Source: Nipponacmea schrenckii
Taxonomy: Eukaryota > Mollusca > Gastropoda > Lottiidae
Direction of reading: 5' to 3'
Assembly (NCBI GenBank): GCA_030562195.1
Contig: JAUJPP010000012.1
Span: 16,740,001-16,804,000, forward strand
DNA: 64,000 nucleotides
Shown here: in pieces, positions 22,194-32,284 of the stretch
Numbering within the stretch: the first letter of the stretch is position 1
How the letters are laid out: each line of letters begins with the position of its first letter
Made by a program: the position numbers and the translations under genes
The notes under the pieces: model-generated
Seen by the model: the letters and a program-made list of their open reading frames with translations, nothing else
What the model was told of the DNA's origin: nothing
Databases searched by the model: none

Positions 22194-25060
22194 TTATAGC
22201 AATTGCTTAATTGGAATTAAATCTCTAGAAAGGTTATAACGCCCACATTCAATTAAACTCCCTGTAGATGTAGCACTCGTATGTATGCCTAATAGAAATT
22301 TAGAATAATTAGTTTGTACTTTCTCAATATCAGGTCTACTTAAAAAGCCCCATATTTGTGCTCCATAGAGGAGGATTGGTTTAATAATGGTGTCAAAAAT
22401 CTTAAAGCATGTATTAAGGGGAGGAAACTCTGTTTTTCTTATCAATTGCTTAATTGGGATTAAAGCTTTTTCTGCCTTTATACAAAGATTCTTAATACAT
22501 TTTCCCCTATTAAGTCTTGATGAAAAAATCAGCCCTAGATAATTATAGTAAGTTGTCTGTTCAATTTGTTTTCCTTTATAAAACCATTTTTCATTATTTC
22601 TGACAATTCCACCATTTCTAAATACAATGATTTTTGTTTTTGACAGATTTACTTTAAGATTGTAATTATTTTCAAACTTTTCCAAAACATTTAATTTTCT
22701 TTGCATATCCCCAACTGAATCAGACAAGAGTGACAGATCATCTTCATACAATAGTGAAAAAATGTCTGCCACCTCCTGAGTTGTGAAGATGCCCCTGACA
22801 TTTGTATCTTTCTTAATCAGATCTGACAACTGATTTATATAATAACAGAAAAGTAGCGGACCTAAAATACAGCCCTGACGGACACCAGTTGAACATTAAA
22901 AAGATTCTGTTACTTGGGATCCTAATTTGACAGCTGATGATAAAGATGAGTATAAACTCTGTAAGGCTCTATACAATTTTCCATGAATACCCTTATTTAT
23001 AAGTAAAGAGATTAATTTTGTCCGATTTACAGAATCAAATGATGTAGAAAAATCGACAAAAAGTACATAGAATCGTCCCTTAGTTTTTGAAAGGTATTTT
23101 TGTACAAGGCCTTGTAATGTAAATACATTATGGATTGTTGAGTAGCCTGATCGAAATCCTGCCTGCTCTTCAGGATAATTTCCAGTACTCTCAGTCCACT
23201 TAACTAGTCTGGCATTTAGTATCGAAGAGTAAACTTTGCCTATACTGTCTAGAAAGGGATATGCCCCTATGATTTTTACAGTCTGACTTAGTTCCCTTTT
23301 TATGTAAGGGTGTGATTAATGCTAATCGCCAAGAATCTGGGTAATAGCCACCATCAAATATAGTGATAAAGATACACATCAGAAATTTTAAAAATTGATC
23401 AATACATATTTTCAAGAAGTCAATAGCTATGCCATCATAACCTGGGGCTGTTCCAGATTTCATGCTGCTAATAGCTTTTCTAATTTCTGATTTTGTTATA
23501 GGACTTTCTAAGCTACAGTTACTATTTTTTTCACAACTGCATACATTTTCAAATTTACTGATATCATCATGAGTTACTTTTAGAATCACATCCTCGTCAG
23601 TTTCACAGGAGACATTTAGCAAGTCACGGAAGTGTTGCACCCATTCATCTGCTTTGATGCTGCTGCTAATGCATGACCTTGGCTTAAAGTATTTCACAGT
23701 GTTCCAAAATGTCCTGGGGTCATAATTCTTTTTGTATCTCATGATGATATCTTTCTTTCTTAGTTTACATTCTTTAAAAGTATTTTTAATAACATTGTAG
23801 TTGACCAAATCTATTTGAGAGTCACTTTTTCTAAACCTATTTAGTGCCTTGTATTTATCTTGTTTTAGATTATTGCATTCAAAGTCAAACCATGGTGGTT
23901 GTTTTTGTACATAGGTATAGTGTCTATAATCAGTTTTAGACAGCATATGACTGGCACAGTCATTGAAAAACAAACAAACAAAACTTGGCAAGGACACCAT
24001 CAACATTTTCAACATTAACTATAATTTGGATATTATCTTTAACCTTTCCAAGTTTTTTATCAACACTTTATTTATAAAGAGGAACATTTATAGTTTTCCA
24101 GACAAGTTTTTCATAAGTATGTGTCACATTTTCATGCTTTTCTTTATGCTTAACAATATTGCATTTCAATTCATATTCAAGAGGCTGGTGGTCAGATTCT
24201 ATTCTAAATACAACACTAAAGTAAGTGAGTATATTAAATAAATTTGAACTAAGCAAACGATAATCAACCACACTGGCGCCTTGGGTATTTATGCATGTAA
24301 ACTCTCCCTTTTCATCATTTTTCGTGCGACCATTTACAATATGTAAACTTAAAGTACAACACAATAACAATAATTTCATGCCAAAACTGTTCATTTTAAT
24401 GTCTTTTGAATTTCTGGGTTTTGAAAAATTGACAATTTGATAATCAGCATTTTCTAGCGTTGGTATGAATTTAGTTGAATCCGATATCAAATAGTCTACT
24501 AAAGTTCTTGTACGAGCATTAAAATCACAATTTATAATAAAGTCAGCATCTGGATATTCACACTGAGCCTCGAGAAGTTTTTCTTCAAAAAGTTCAAAAC
24601 CACAGTTGTTTTCATGAATCTTAGCATTTTCTGGGGCAATATACACACAGCACAGAAAAACATCAGATTCCAATCCGAAAAATTCTTTATCAAGCAACAA
24701 AATTACTATTTCTTCAAATTTTTCATTTACTCTTTTAATACCATTTTGAAAACTGGATCTCACCAATACAATTATGCCACCTCTAACTTTTCCATTACCC
24801 CTAACACAATAAAAGGCGATAACATTAGGTAAATAATCACATATACTGACATCTTGACTGCACCCTGTCTCTTGCAAGCATATTATATCAAACTCATTCA
24901 AATAACTAATCAGGTCCCCATTTTGTAGTTTAGATTAAAATCCATTAAAAGTCCATTTATGTTCCACGAAACACATTTGAGTTTATGTATGTCTGTGGCA
25001 TCGATTAGCCTATGCCTATTCTGATTTGTCCCAACTCTATGAAGGTCACAATCACATTCA
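22194..25060 (-). pseudogene. LINE ORF2 (endonuclease and reverse transcriptase), separated from its ORF1
   Basis: Endonuclease: VSWNINGL (near 24980), ICLQET, CDFNAR, GEFTCINTQGASVVDY and SDHQPL (24068-24985). Reverse transcriptase: SGTAPGYDGI and HKKGTKSDCKNHRGISL (23200-24015), VLFVDFSTSFDSV and GVRQGCILGPLLF (about 22850-23100), then LLYEDDLSLLSDS, the catalytic box with Glu in the usual Ala position, and the C-terminal KPILLYGAQIWG (22194-22829). A frameshift near 24900 and several stops break it. Its ORF1 end lies at 37253-37495, on the far side of a 12.1-kb Polinton. Confidence 0.85.
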
Positions 25061-25066
25061 GACAAG
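25061..25066. repeat. Target-site duplication GACAAG (left)
   Basis: GACAAG immediately before the first base of the Polinton, matched exactly at 37192-37197. Six bases is the standard Polinton duplication length. Confidence 0.9.
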
Positions 25067-25256
25067 AGTAGTATAGTGTGGAGCTCTAGAGTACATGTTT
25101 TGCCATGTTAAGGTATGGCGGCTTTTTCATCTTTGATCTTTCTTATTAAGTAATAAAAAAGTACGCCTGAACGCATTATGCGTAACGCCTGAACGCATTT
25201 AATTTTGTCGTGTGCGTACAAGCGTGCAATATCATAATCGAAGGTTTACGGAAATG
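25067..25256. repeat. Polinton A terminal inverted repeat, left
   Basis: Reverse complement of 37012-37191 with few differences. It contains a direct repeat of ACGCCTGAACGCATT (near 25163 and 25186). The other Polinton ends in this window (near 50122, 51128, 52921) share it. Confidence 0.92.
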
Positions 25257-25332
25257 ATTGGTGTGATTTACATAGATAAGACTCTAATCGATTAAAAACT
25301 TTTTATTTTTGACATTAATAATAAGTAAAAGA

Positions 25333-25456
25333 CTAAAAGCTTAGTCTGTCAGGTTTTCTTCTAATACGAGTCGATCTTCTTAAAATAGGTGCTGGTCCGA
25401 TTTGAATGTTTTTTGGTTGATAGTTAATCAAATTCACCAATTTTAAATAAACGTCT
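25333..25456 (-). other. Conserved basic tail downstream of the membrane gene
   Basis: Past the stop of the membrane gene, in another frame, the minus strand encodes CIEDVYLKLVNLINYQPKN and then ILRRSTRIRRKPDRLSF before a stop. The same peptide is kept at 48860-48880 plus 49757-49861 in the second copy. RRSTRxRRxPDRL-type tails occur at the ends of some integrase/pol proteins. It could be an alternative last exon, a frameshift product, or the remnant of a separate gene. Confidence 0.45.
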
Positions 25457-26704
25457 TCAATGCACTGACGCAATTTCATTCTTATTATATAAGTAACACT
25501 TGTCACTAGGAATAACAATATCTCCATACAACAACTCACAATTACTGGAAAAATAATCATATTTGTTATTAAATTCTGTTTCCTCTTCACTTATAGCGAA
25601 GATATTACGGGTGTTACTCCGTCTTCGAATCTTGATTTTTTTTATCGTTATGATTAAACAACCGAGAGCGATTCCGACAAACATTAGCACGTTACTACCT
25701 GAAGTGATGTAGTTTTCTTCTACAGATGGTGGTGTATTATTTTCCCGTGTAGTTGTCTATAATAGAAAATAAAAGAATCATCGTAATAAATGTTAATTAA
25801 CCCACCGCTTCACTCCTTAATTGAGTTTATCGAGCATTTTATCTAGCGCATGATTAATTAACAATATAATTTACCCACGTACAAAAGATGATAATAATCA
25901 AAGACATTGCTCATAGATTAAAGGTACTATATTGATTTTACCCATTCATTTATATGAATTTAAAGGTGGGCGATATTTTCAATAAAATAATTGTTCACAT
26001 AAAATACTCACCTGTGGAATTGTAGTTGACGAAAGTTTACTAACCAGACTATTTTCTTCACTTAACGACTGAAATGTATATTTCACGATTATTTCGTAGT
26101 CATAATATAATTTTGTCTTAGTAAATGAAATGAAATTGGTTTTATGACCCGCCAGCACAACCTGCGCTATCCTGATTCAAATATTGTCTTAGTAGAAATT
26201 AAATAAAATTTTTATTCCATTCAGCATATAAAATATACTCACTTGTGAAATCGTGCTTATTGTTTTCTCTTCAAATCGAGTCAATTTTGCGTTTTCCTGT
26301 AACGTAAATATAATTTTTTTTATGAAATACGCTAAGACAGTGCTGAAAATTCTTTTTATGGTATTGATAAGATTACTTACAAAAGGGCAATTCACGTTGT
26401 TCACAATTTTCCAAACATTCATTTCGCTTAAAATATCTTCACACTTTATATTTGATCTTTCAAGAATGACGGTTTTTAACACCGGAAAAGACAACTTTGT
26501 CAGTGCGAACTCCTTAAAACAATCCTTAATTCGCAAAAGTATTACTTTTTTATACACTCCACCATTGATATTTTCATTACAAATATCGCAATCCATTTTC
26601 ACGTCATCAATTATAACGCAATGTTCCGGAATAAAGTCATCTTTAGTATATGAAAAATTGATAATTATCATGCAAATCAACAAGGTAATATCCATCCTGT
26701 CCAT
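25457..26704 (-). CDS. Spliced type I membrane protein of Polinton A, copy 1
   Basis: Four exons on the minus strand: 26381-26704, 26243-26296, 26012-26068, 25457-25756. Each intron starts with GTAAGT or GTGAGT and ends in CAG or TAG, and all are phase 0, giving about 244 residues without a stop. Exon 1 encodes a signal peptide (LLICMIIINFSYT) and a short Cys-containing ectodomain with leucine-rich-repeat-like cadence (LSFPVLKTVILERSNIKC). Exons 2 and 3 are short Ser/Thr-rich stalk pieces. Exon 4 has a membrane segment (VLMFVGIALGCLIITI), a basic stop-transfer KIKIRRR and an acidic tail. The membrane segment is six residues shorter than in copy 2. I do not recognise the family; a surface or envelope-like role is inference. 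Confidence 0.75.
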
Positions 26705-27100
26705 GTTGCAGTCACTAACGGAATGAAACTTCTTGTGCAGAACTGTTACGCAACAGTTGCGACCAGGTTGAAAGTTAATTGTTTCTGCTCGTTGATGCGT
26801 TAAGTGATTAACGGAATTACTTATCGAGGACTGTTATGTAACAGTGTATTATTAATTTCCCCCAAACAAGAATCTGTCCCAGTGAACTAACAAACTCGAT
26901 TTCTTTTAAATTATATATTTATCCATGTACAAAATACAAAATATTTTACATAGCAAACTATACTCATAGGAAACTTATATAAATGTATAAAGTACAGAAT
27001 AAATGTAAAAAGATTCACACGTTCTTCAGTTAATTAGTATGGTATATTCCGCCACTGTATTATCGTAATTTCTATGCTGTTCACTATGGTAGTTGATGTC
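26705..27100. other. Upstream region of membrane gene, no gene seen
   Basis: About 400 bp, AT-rich, with an ACTGTTACGCAACAGT near-palindrome at about 26743. It may hold the promoter of the membrane gene, but no TATA box is convincing. Confidence 0.35.
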
Positions 27101-27322
27101 TCATATCGAACTAACAAATAATGAACACTGCATGCATTGGAAAACCAGATGTGTAGATGATGAAACTGTTTTATCTCTCATGGTTCTAGACATCAACCAA
27201 TCTAAGTACACCCAATGTGGAATGTTGTCTATTCGATTCTGTTCCTCTAAGTCAGGTTGCGAGGTGGTGCTATCAGCTTCTCGAATTTCAATCTTATTAT
27301 TTGACACGTTCAGAGATGACAT
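27101..27322 (-). CDS. Small open frame of unknown function (Polinton A)
   Basis: 73 residues from ATG at 27322, rich in Ser, Asn and Glu at the N-terminus (SNNKIEIREADSTTSQPDL) followed by PHWVYLDWLMSR. No known motif. It lies upstream of the membrane gene on the same strand. It might be a first exon or a small protein of its own; there is no second copy in the window for comparison. Confidence 0.3.
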   Translation of the reverse strand: MSSLNVSNNKIEIREADSTTSQPDLEEQNRIDNIPHWVYLDWLMSRTMRDKTVSSSTHLVFQCMQCSLFVSSI

Positions 27323-27684
27323 ATTAGCTTTTTCTTCTATCGGATTTGAGAGAATAGTGATATTTTTTTTTTTTTTTCTCTCAAGAAATTATATACGACA
27401 ACAACAACGATAAAAGTATAAAAATCTGATTTTACTATCTTCATACTTATTTATTGAGTCGATTCATCACCATTGGAGGTATCTCATTTATATGATAAGT
27501 TGATAAGCAATAAAATTGGAAGCAAATGAAGTGTGTATATTATAGAATATATTTTCATATTTACTATTGTATTTTCGACGAATGATTTTAATGTACGCAG
27601 AAATATGGTGAGATTAATGTATAAAATATTTTATAGTCAATTTTTATCGCCGAAACGGCACAGAGGTGGTCCTTCATCTAATAG

Positions 27685-27692
27685 TATATAAG
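27685..27692 (+). promoter_or_regulatory. TATA box for the small plus-strand ORF
   Basis: TATATAAG 37 bp upstream of an ATG at 27730, a plausible RNA polymerase II core promoter spacing for a short leader. Confidence 0.4.
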
Positions 27693-27729
27693 ACGAAGTT
27701 CTCTAAACATATTTCATCTAAACTTAAAC

Positions 27730-27846
27730 ATGCAACAACAAGGTTCTTCTAGTTTAAGAAAGGCGACTTTGAAAAGATTAGACACGGAAATATTAGAAGA
27801 CGAAGAGGAGAGTCGATCAAGACCGTTTAAAACAAAGTACAGCTAA
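27730..27846 (+). CDS. Small charged protein, 38 residues (Polinton A)
   Basis: ATG at 27730, stop TAA ending at 27846. The N-terminal half is Gln/Ser-rich then basic (SLRKATLKRL); the second half is acidic then basic (EDEEESRSRPFK). It is preceded by a TATA box and runs convergently toward the polymerase 3' end. Its last codons lie at the edge of an inverted repeat that flanks the polymerase. No family is recognised; small charged proteins in Polintons are sometimes virion cores, but nothing here proves that. Confidence 0.4.
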   Translation: MQQQGSSSLRKATLKRLDTEILEDEEESRSRPFKTKYS

Positions 27847-27979
27847 TAACTTTTGTATATTATAATGAATATTGAAGTAATAATAATTATGTACAATATC
27901 TAAATATTATATAATGAAAATAATAATAATAATAATAAAAATGTCCACAACATTAACCATTTTGTTTCACTCATTCAAC
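27833..27979. repeat. Inverted repeat arm flanking polymerase, left
   Basis: About 147 bp, nearly the exact reverse complement of 30316-30463. It contains an AAT microsatellite, the polymerase 3' end and the last codons of the small plus-strand ORF. Confidence 0.85.
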
Positions 27980-30315
27980 TTAGCTGGAACGAGTTCAATT
28001 TCGAGGGGTCGTGTCGATACACCGTCGCTTTGCAGTATACGTTTACAATAAAAATACGATAGCCCCCATCGAGTTTGTTCGTATGAATAAATGGTATTGT
28101 CACGCGCACGAAATCCTCTATTGACCACACTCCGACTTTCTCTTTCGTCTAAAACGCGTTTATAAGATGACACGGCTTGAGTAACAGCCGCTTTGTTCAG
28201 TCCCTTCGAACTCAATTTGACACTTTCCTGATCTGTTTCGTCTAACTGGAGGACGTACGTTTTCGAATTGAGGGAAATCATTTGCACTCCTTCGCCTTCG
28301 AGCTTGAATAATCCTGGAGTTCTCTTATCGCGCTGCCAATGCGTCGTGCAACACGTTCTTGGAAAATAGTGCTTGGTTTTATCCGCCGTTATATCAATCC
28401 GATCGCAATATCCTTTCAACATGTGATCATAGTCGTCTTTTCTCTCGGGGCGTATGATGTCCGCTATACTATTTCCAGCTATAGCTAAGTACAAACTATC
28501 GGTGTCCATTTGAAGGCATTCAAAATCGGATCGATGAGTGTATATGTCCAAAAAATTATAATAGAATTCTAGCATCCGCAATTTAGCGTACTGTAAAACG
28601 AAGAAACCAATGGGTGGGTGGGTAAACGACGTTTTGAAGAAATTATCTCATAATTGTCATAATTGTGCTTTATTTACAGTCAGACGCGCAGTGTGTACGC
28701 CGTGTACATATCTACAGTTTGTATGCTTCTCTTTCTGCAGCAATAGTCCTCCATAGGCACTGTTCCCCACTAATTTCATGACATCTGCCATAATAGCCAT
28801 ATCGGGGTCGATATCTCCAATTCTACGAGCTTCCGTTATTCTTTCGGTGAAAGATTTAAAACATCGCGCTTTACCGAATTCTACGGCTTGATGAACGCGC
28901 GTCAGTTTCAACCCTTGCTCTAAATACCATTTCAGAAGCGGAGTTGCCAATAAAAGCCTTTTCGCTTTCATTCCGCCGACTAAAAGCGTTCTATCTTCTT
29001 CGTGAATGCCACTATCCTTAGCGTGTTGTTTCATGTGCTCTCCTATCTCCTGGAATGGGATTTTCGACGTAACGAACAACGGACTCATCTCCGCGAAGTG
29101 TTCGTATAACTCCGAGGGCACGTGTATGTCGACTTCGACCATTCCGAAAAGGATATCGTCCATCACTGCGTTTATAATGTCACTTTGTTTGACTTTATCC
29201 CTTAAATTTCCGAGAGAACTGTAAATCTCTCTGATTCAAGAAATCCCTTAATTCTTTGTTATTCTTGCACTGTTCTTTAAAAGTACATTCCCACATAGAT
29301 ACGATGTTAAATCCCATCTTTTTAATAAAGACTTCTCTCTCCACAGTGTGCACGTATCGATTCCCGTCCTTCTTGTCTTTATAAATTGAACAATCATCAT
29401 TTGGACATTGGTGGAAATAACATCCGTAAAATTCGTAGCACGTGTTACTATCTCCGTTAAATCCATCCACAAAATACGGCCCAATACACTTTTCACTACC
29501 CGAATTTAATTTGTGAGAAATGAATAAGCCCTCTTTGTAACTGATCCAGTCAAGCCAATCGAAAGCTAATGTATACCGTTCGGACTTATCTTTTCGAAAA
29601 TGATTTGCATTTTGATTGCAAGGACGCAACGTGAAATTGAGGAAAAAACAAATCCGTCATCCTTAGCCGTGCGAAACAGGAGTATTCGCGAAATACCGCT
29701 CACGGATATGGCGTCTTTAAAAATATCCACCCTCATATCTTCCCAATAAAACTTCTTCAGTTTCGTTATCGCTTCAATATCGGGTTCGACGTCGAGGTTA
29801 TTGTACCAAATCAATAAATCCTTCACAGTGCACATATTCTCTCTTTCCCAAACCATTTTTAAATAATTGTAGTTTTCCTCCTTACTCTTCGGCTTTTGCT
29901 TTAAACTCATCTTTTTCATAATAATTTCTTCTGACAATTCGGGCGACGAAGTCCGATACTTTGCGAATTCTTCGTACTTTTCATCTTCTAATCTGTTTCG
30001 ATTTTTAAGATCTGACCAGAATGCGCTTATGGGAGGTAATCGGGTTTCGTTTAATTTCTCAACGCAGTCCAAATACTCGTAACAAAAGAATCCTTTCTCT
30101 TGCGAAACTTTGAATGTTCTTAAAAACTGACTGTATGAAGTACCAGGAGGGAGATAATGGGATATGTCTAAAAAACGAAAGTGTTCAGTTGCCATACAAA
30201 GATACTGATTATTTTTCTTCACAACGAAACACGTGGATATATCATTCAGTCCCAAAACACTAGCCAGGTGAGTTTTAATAAGATTCAAATCGTACTTCGA
30301 AGAATTAAATCCTAG
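27967..30315 (-). pseudogene. Protein-primed DNA polymerase B, Polinton A copy 1, broken
   Basis: Replicates the element from protein-capped ends. Visible motifs from the N-terminus: exonuclease GFNSSKYDLNLI (near 30300), motif B KLVGNSAYGGLLLQ (28657-29166), motif C MDTDSLYLAI and the downstream KTY (27967-28581). Motif A (GYDANALYL) is absent: about 220 bp that carry it in copy 2 are deleted near 29635. The N-terminus before the exonuclease motif is cut off at 30315 by the right arm of an inverted repeat. Hence catalytically dead. All frames are minus strand, while copy 2 is in the opposite orientation relative to the membrane gene. Confidence 0.9.
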
Positions 30316-30463
30316 AAGTTGAATGAGTGAAACAAAATGGTTAATGTTGTGGACATTTTTATTATTATTATTATTATTTTCATTATATAATATTTAGATA
30401 TTGTACATAATTATTATTACTTCAATATTCATTATAATATACAAAAGTTATTAGCTGTACTTT
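30316..30463. repeat. Inverted repeat arm flanking polymerase, right
   Basis: Reverse complement of 27833-27979. It directly truncates the polymerase N-terminus, showing that the arm arose by duplication with inversion. Confidence 0.85.
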
Positions 30464-30495
30464 ATATAATTAATTGTAATACATGTATAATAAAA

Positions 30496-30636
30496 TTAGT
30501 ATCGAAGCCATATGCCGCGTAAGTGTTTCCTTTCATCCATTATACTGTTTCTTCTTCGTTTGTTTTGACGGGGAACAACGACATCCACATCTCTCGTTAA
30601 TCTTTTGGTTTTATCGGATTCCAGAGTCGAGGTCAT
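30496..30636 (-). CDS. Small basic ORF, 46 residues (Polinton A)
   Basis: ATG at 30636, stop at 30496. It has a KTKRLTR segment and a QNKRRRNS cluster that could act as a nuclear localisation or DNA-binding stretch. Located between the polymerase repeat arm and the small basic protein gene. No family is recognised and it may be a fragment. Confidence 0.3.
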   Translation of the reverse strand: MTSTLESDKTKRLTRDVDVVVPRQNKRRRNSIMDERKHLRGIWLRY

Positions 30637-30751
30637 CTCGCTTCCGTTTCCATCATTAGAATTGTTATGTTGATCTTATTTGTCCGAAATCAATCGTTCT
30701 TATTTGTCCCTGGGAAGCACGATCATCTCCCTCGATCCTCCAAATGATTGT

Positions 30752-31117
30752 CTAGTCGCCATCCTCTTCGCTGCAATCCGTAGTTGAGTTTGAGGTTAAT
30801 TCGTCACTATTTAGAAGATGAAGCGTAGATTTTATGATTGGTGGTAACAGAGATCTGATGGACATTAGTATCCTCAGAGTGACCGTCCGTCCGACTTCCT
30901 TGTTGGTTATTTTTCGAATGTCCCTCTTGTATTTTGCCAGTTTCTTTTTACAAGAATAAGGTATCTCGATTGCGCCACACAGAACGTTTAATAGAATTTC
31001 ACACAGTGTGTCCATTTGAGAAATCGTTATTGTTTTCAATAGAACCATCCTCTGCTCATTAGACTTCGTCTCCGCAAGAAACCCGAGAAACGCACTGTGT
31101 TGATGGAGACGAATCAT
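30752..31117 (-). CDS. Small basic Polinton protein (120 residues), function unknown
   Basis: ATG at 31117, overlapping the ATPase stop as ATGA. The first half is helical with FLAETKSNEQRMVLLKTIT and QMDTLCEILLNVLCGAI. The middle is lysine/arginine-rich (YSCKKKLAKYKRDIRKI) and the end is acidic (TDCSEEDGD). Proteins with this layout (helical region ending in a CE(I/C)xxNVL motif, then a basic patch) are, as I recall, common beside the ATPase in animal Polintons; a virion-core or DNA-condensing role is speculation. The frame is intact. Adjacent genes on the same strand form a compact cluster. Confidence 0.6.
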   Translation of the reverse strand: MIRLHQHSAFLGFLAETKSNEQRMVLLKTITISQMDTLCEILLNVLCGAIEIPYSCKKKLAKYKRDIRKITNKEVGRTVTLRILMSIRSLLPPIIKSTLHLLNSDELTSNSTTDCSEEDGD

Positions 31118-31785
31118 GTCGGTTGATAAACCGATAGTATTTCACCTGGAAAAATATTTGATCTCAATTGGTAATCCGTTTTCCCGTGCGGGCTTAAATC
31201 GACAAATAAGTAACTGTAAGGAGAAGATGTAGCCTTCTCGTAAGATTCTAAAAAATATCCGATTCTTCCTGGGAACATTTGTCGTCCGATCATTTTGATC
31301 TGCAATCCATCTCGTCTGTTACAAAAGAACACCATATAATGCGCGTTCAATGAAATCGTTTTGGCGAATTTACCCTGATGAGAGAGAAACACGTTATGAG
31401 AAATGAGACAAACGGAGACGTTTTTATGATGACTCAGCGTTGTAAAAAATTTACAAATCAGTTGACTCGAAGCAGCTTCTTCCGACAAATCGTCAATTAC
31501 GATTAATTTGTGATCATATTCAGCTCCGACCCAATCATTAAAACTCTCTTCGGTAGGTAATCCTTCATGAAACAATATTGCTTTTTCTTTCTCGACTTCG
31601 TTTTCAATCTGATCAAAAGCGGGTTGCCAAGCAGAGTAAGCGATCATAACCTTATTTACAGACGAGTCATACATTTGGTTAGCATTTTGAATTAATCGCT
31701 TTAAAAACGTCGTTTTTCCGGATTGCGAGCACCCGGAAATAAACATCGTCGACGGACTGTTGAGTCTTATTACAGAACTCTCCAT
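31114..31785 (-). CDS. A32-like genome-packaging ATPase
   Basis: ATG at 31785 is preferred; the frame extends four codons further upstream only with a TTG. 223 residues. Walker A GCSQSGKTT at 18-26, Walker B KLIVIDDL near 93-100, then a sensor-like SVCLISHN. This is the FtsK/HerA/A32 fold ATPase that pumps DNA into capsids in Polintons and related large DNA viruses. The frame is complete and the motifs are intact, the best preserved core gene of this Polinton. It overlaps the next gene by four bases (ATGA) and starts 13 bp after the end of the PC4-like ORF. Confidence 0.88.
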   Translation of the reverse strand: MESSVIRLNSPSTMFISGCSQSGKTTFLKRLIQNANQMYDSSVNKVMIAYSAWQPAFDQIENEVEKEKAILFHEGLPTEESFNDWVGAEYDHKLIVIDDLSEEAASSQLICKFFTTLSHHKNVSVCLISHNVFLSHQGKFAKTISLNAHYMVFFCNRRDGLQIKMIGRQMFPGRIGYFLESYEKATSSPYSYLFVDLSPHGKTDYQLRSNIFPGEILSVYQPT

Positions 31786-31797
31786 TATTAGCAAACT

Positions 31798-32004
31798 TTA
31801 GTTGACCAAACTTTTCTGTAATGAATGCGAATGCTGAATGCAAGTGTTTTTCTTGTGAAACATCACTTCACGACGCACGAGGGGTAGGTATTTGACCAAT
31901 CTCTTCCATTCAAGAAGCGATAGTTCGACTCGCTCTTCTGCGACTTTGCGCACGATTTGAAGTTTACGTAGAGAATCACGATCGACGCAACACACTTTCA
32001 ACAA
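31798..32004 (-). CDS. Possible PC4/p15-like small protein
   Basis: 68 residues; the frame opens with TTG at 32004, so the true start is uncertain and the N-terminus may have been lost. The segment RVELSLLEWKRLVKYLPLV resembles the C-terminal strand-helix of the PC4 (p15) coactivator domain, which binds single-stranded DNA and occurs in some Polintons and large DNA viruses. Overlaps the end of the preceding ORF by 29 bp. The match is short, so this is a suggestion. Confidence 0.35.
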   Translation of the reverse strand: MLKVCCVDRDSLRKLQIVRKVAEERVELSLLEWKRLVKYLPLVRREVMFHKKNTCIQHSHSLQKSLVN

Positions 32005-32284
32005 GTTTCAAAATCGTTCCGTTACACCGTTCGTTTCCTTTTCCTTCCAATCTAATTCCATCATCGATATGTAATGCATTAATATCTTTGTTAATTTTCT
32101 CATTCGCTATAAACAAGATAGCCACAGATGATCCAGTAATGGTAATGATGACGACGGCGTAAACAGTTAGGAGTAGTATTTGATTATATTTATCTTTTGT
32201 TACGTTGCACAATTTTTCGAAAGATAATCGTCCAGAGTCGTCCGAAATAGCTCTGTCAAGCATATTCTCCGTGACGTCCGTCAT
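31976..32284 (-). CDS. Membrane-segment ORF joined to the capsid frame
   Basis: The last 103 codons of a longer frame, starting at ATG 32284 (MTDVTENMLD). It has one strong hydrophobic segment (ILLLTVYAVVIITITGSSVA) followed by a charged tail. This is not part of a jelly-roll capsid protein. Either a separate small membrane gene has fused in frame to the capsid C-terminus by loss of a stop, or it is a true C-terminal extension. No second copy in the window can decide. Confidence 0.45.
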   Translation of the reverse strand: MTDVTENMLDRAISDDSGRLSFEKLCNVTKDKYNQILLLTVYAVVIITITGSSVAILFIANEKINKDINALHIDDGIRLEGKGNERCNGTILKLVESVLRRS

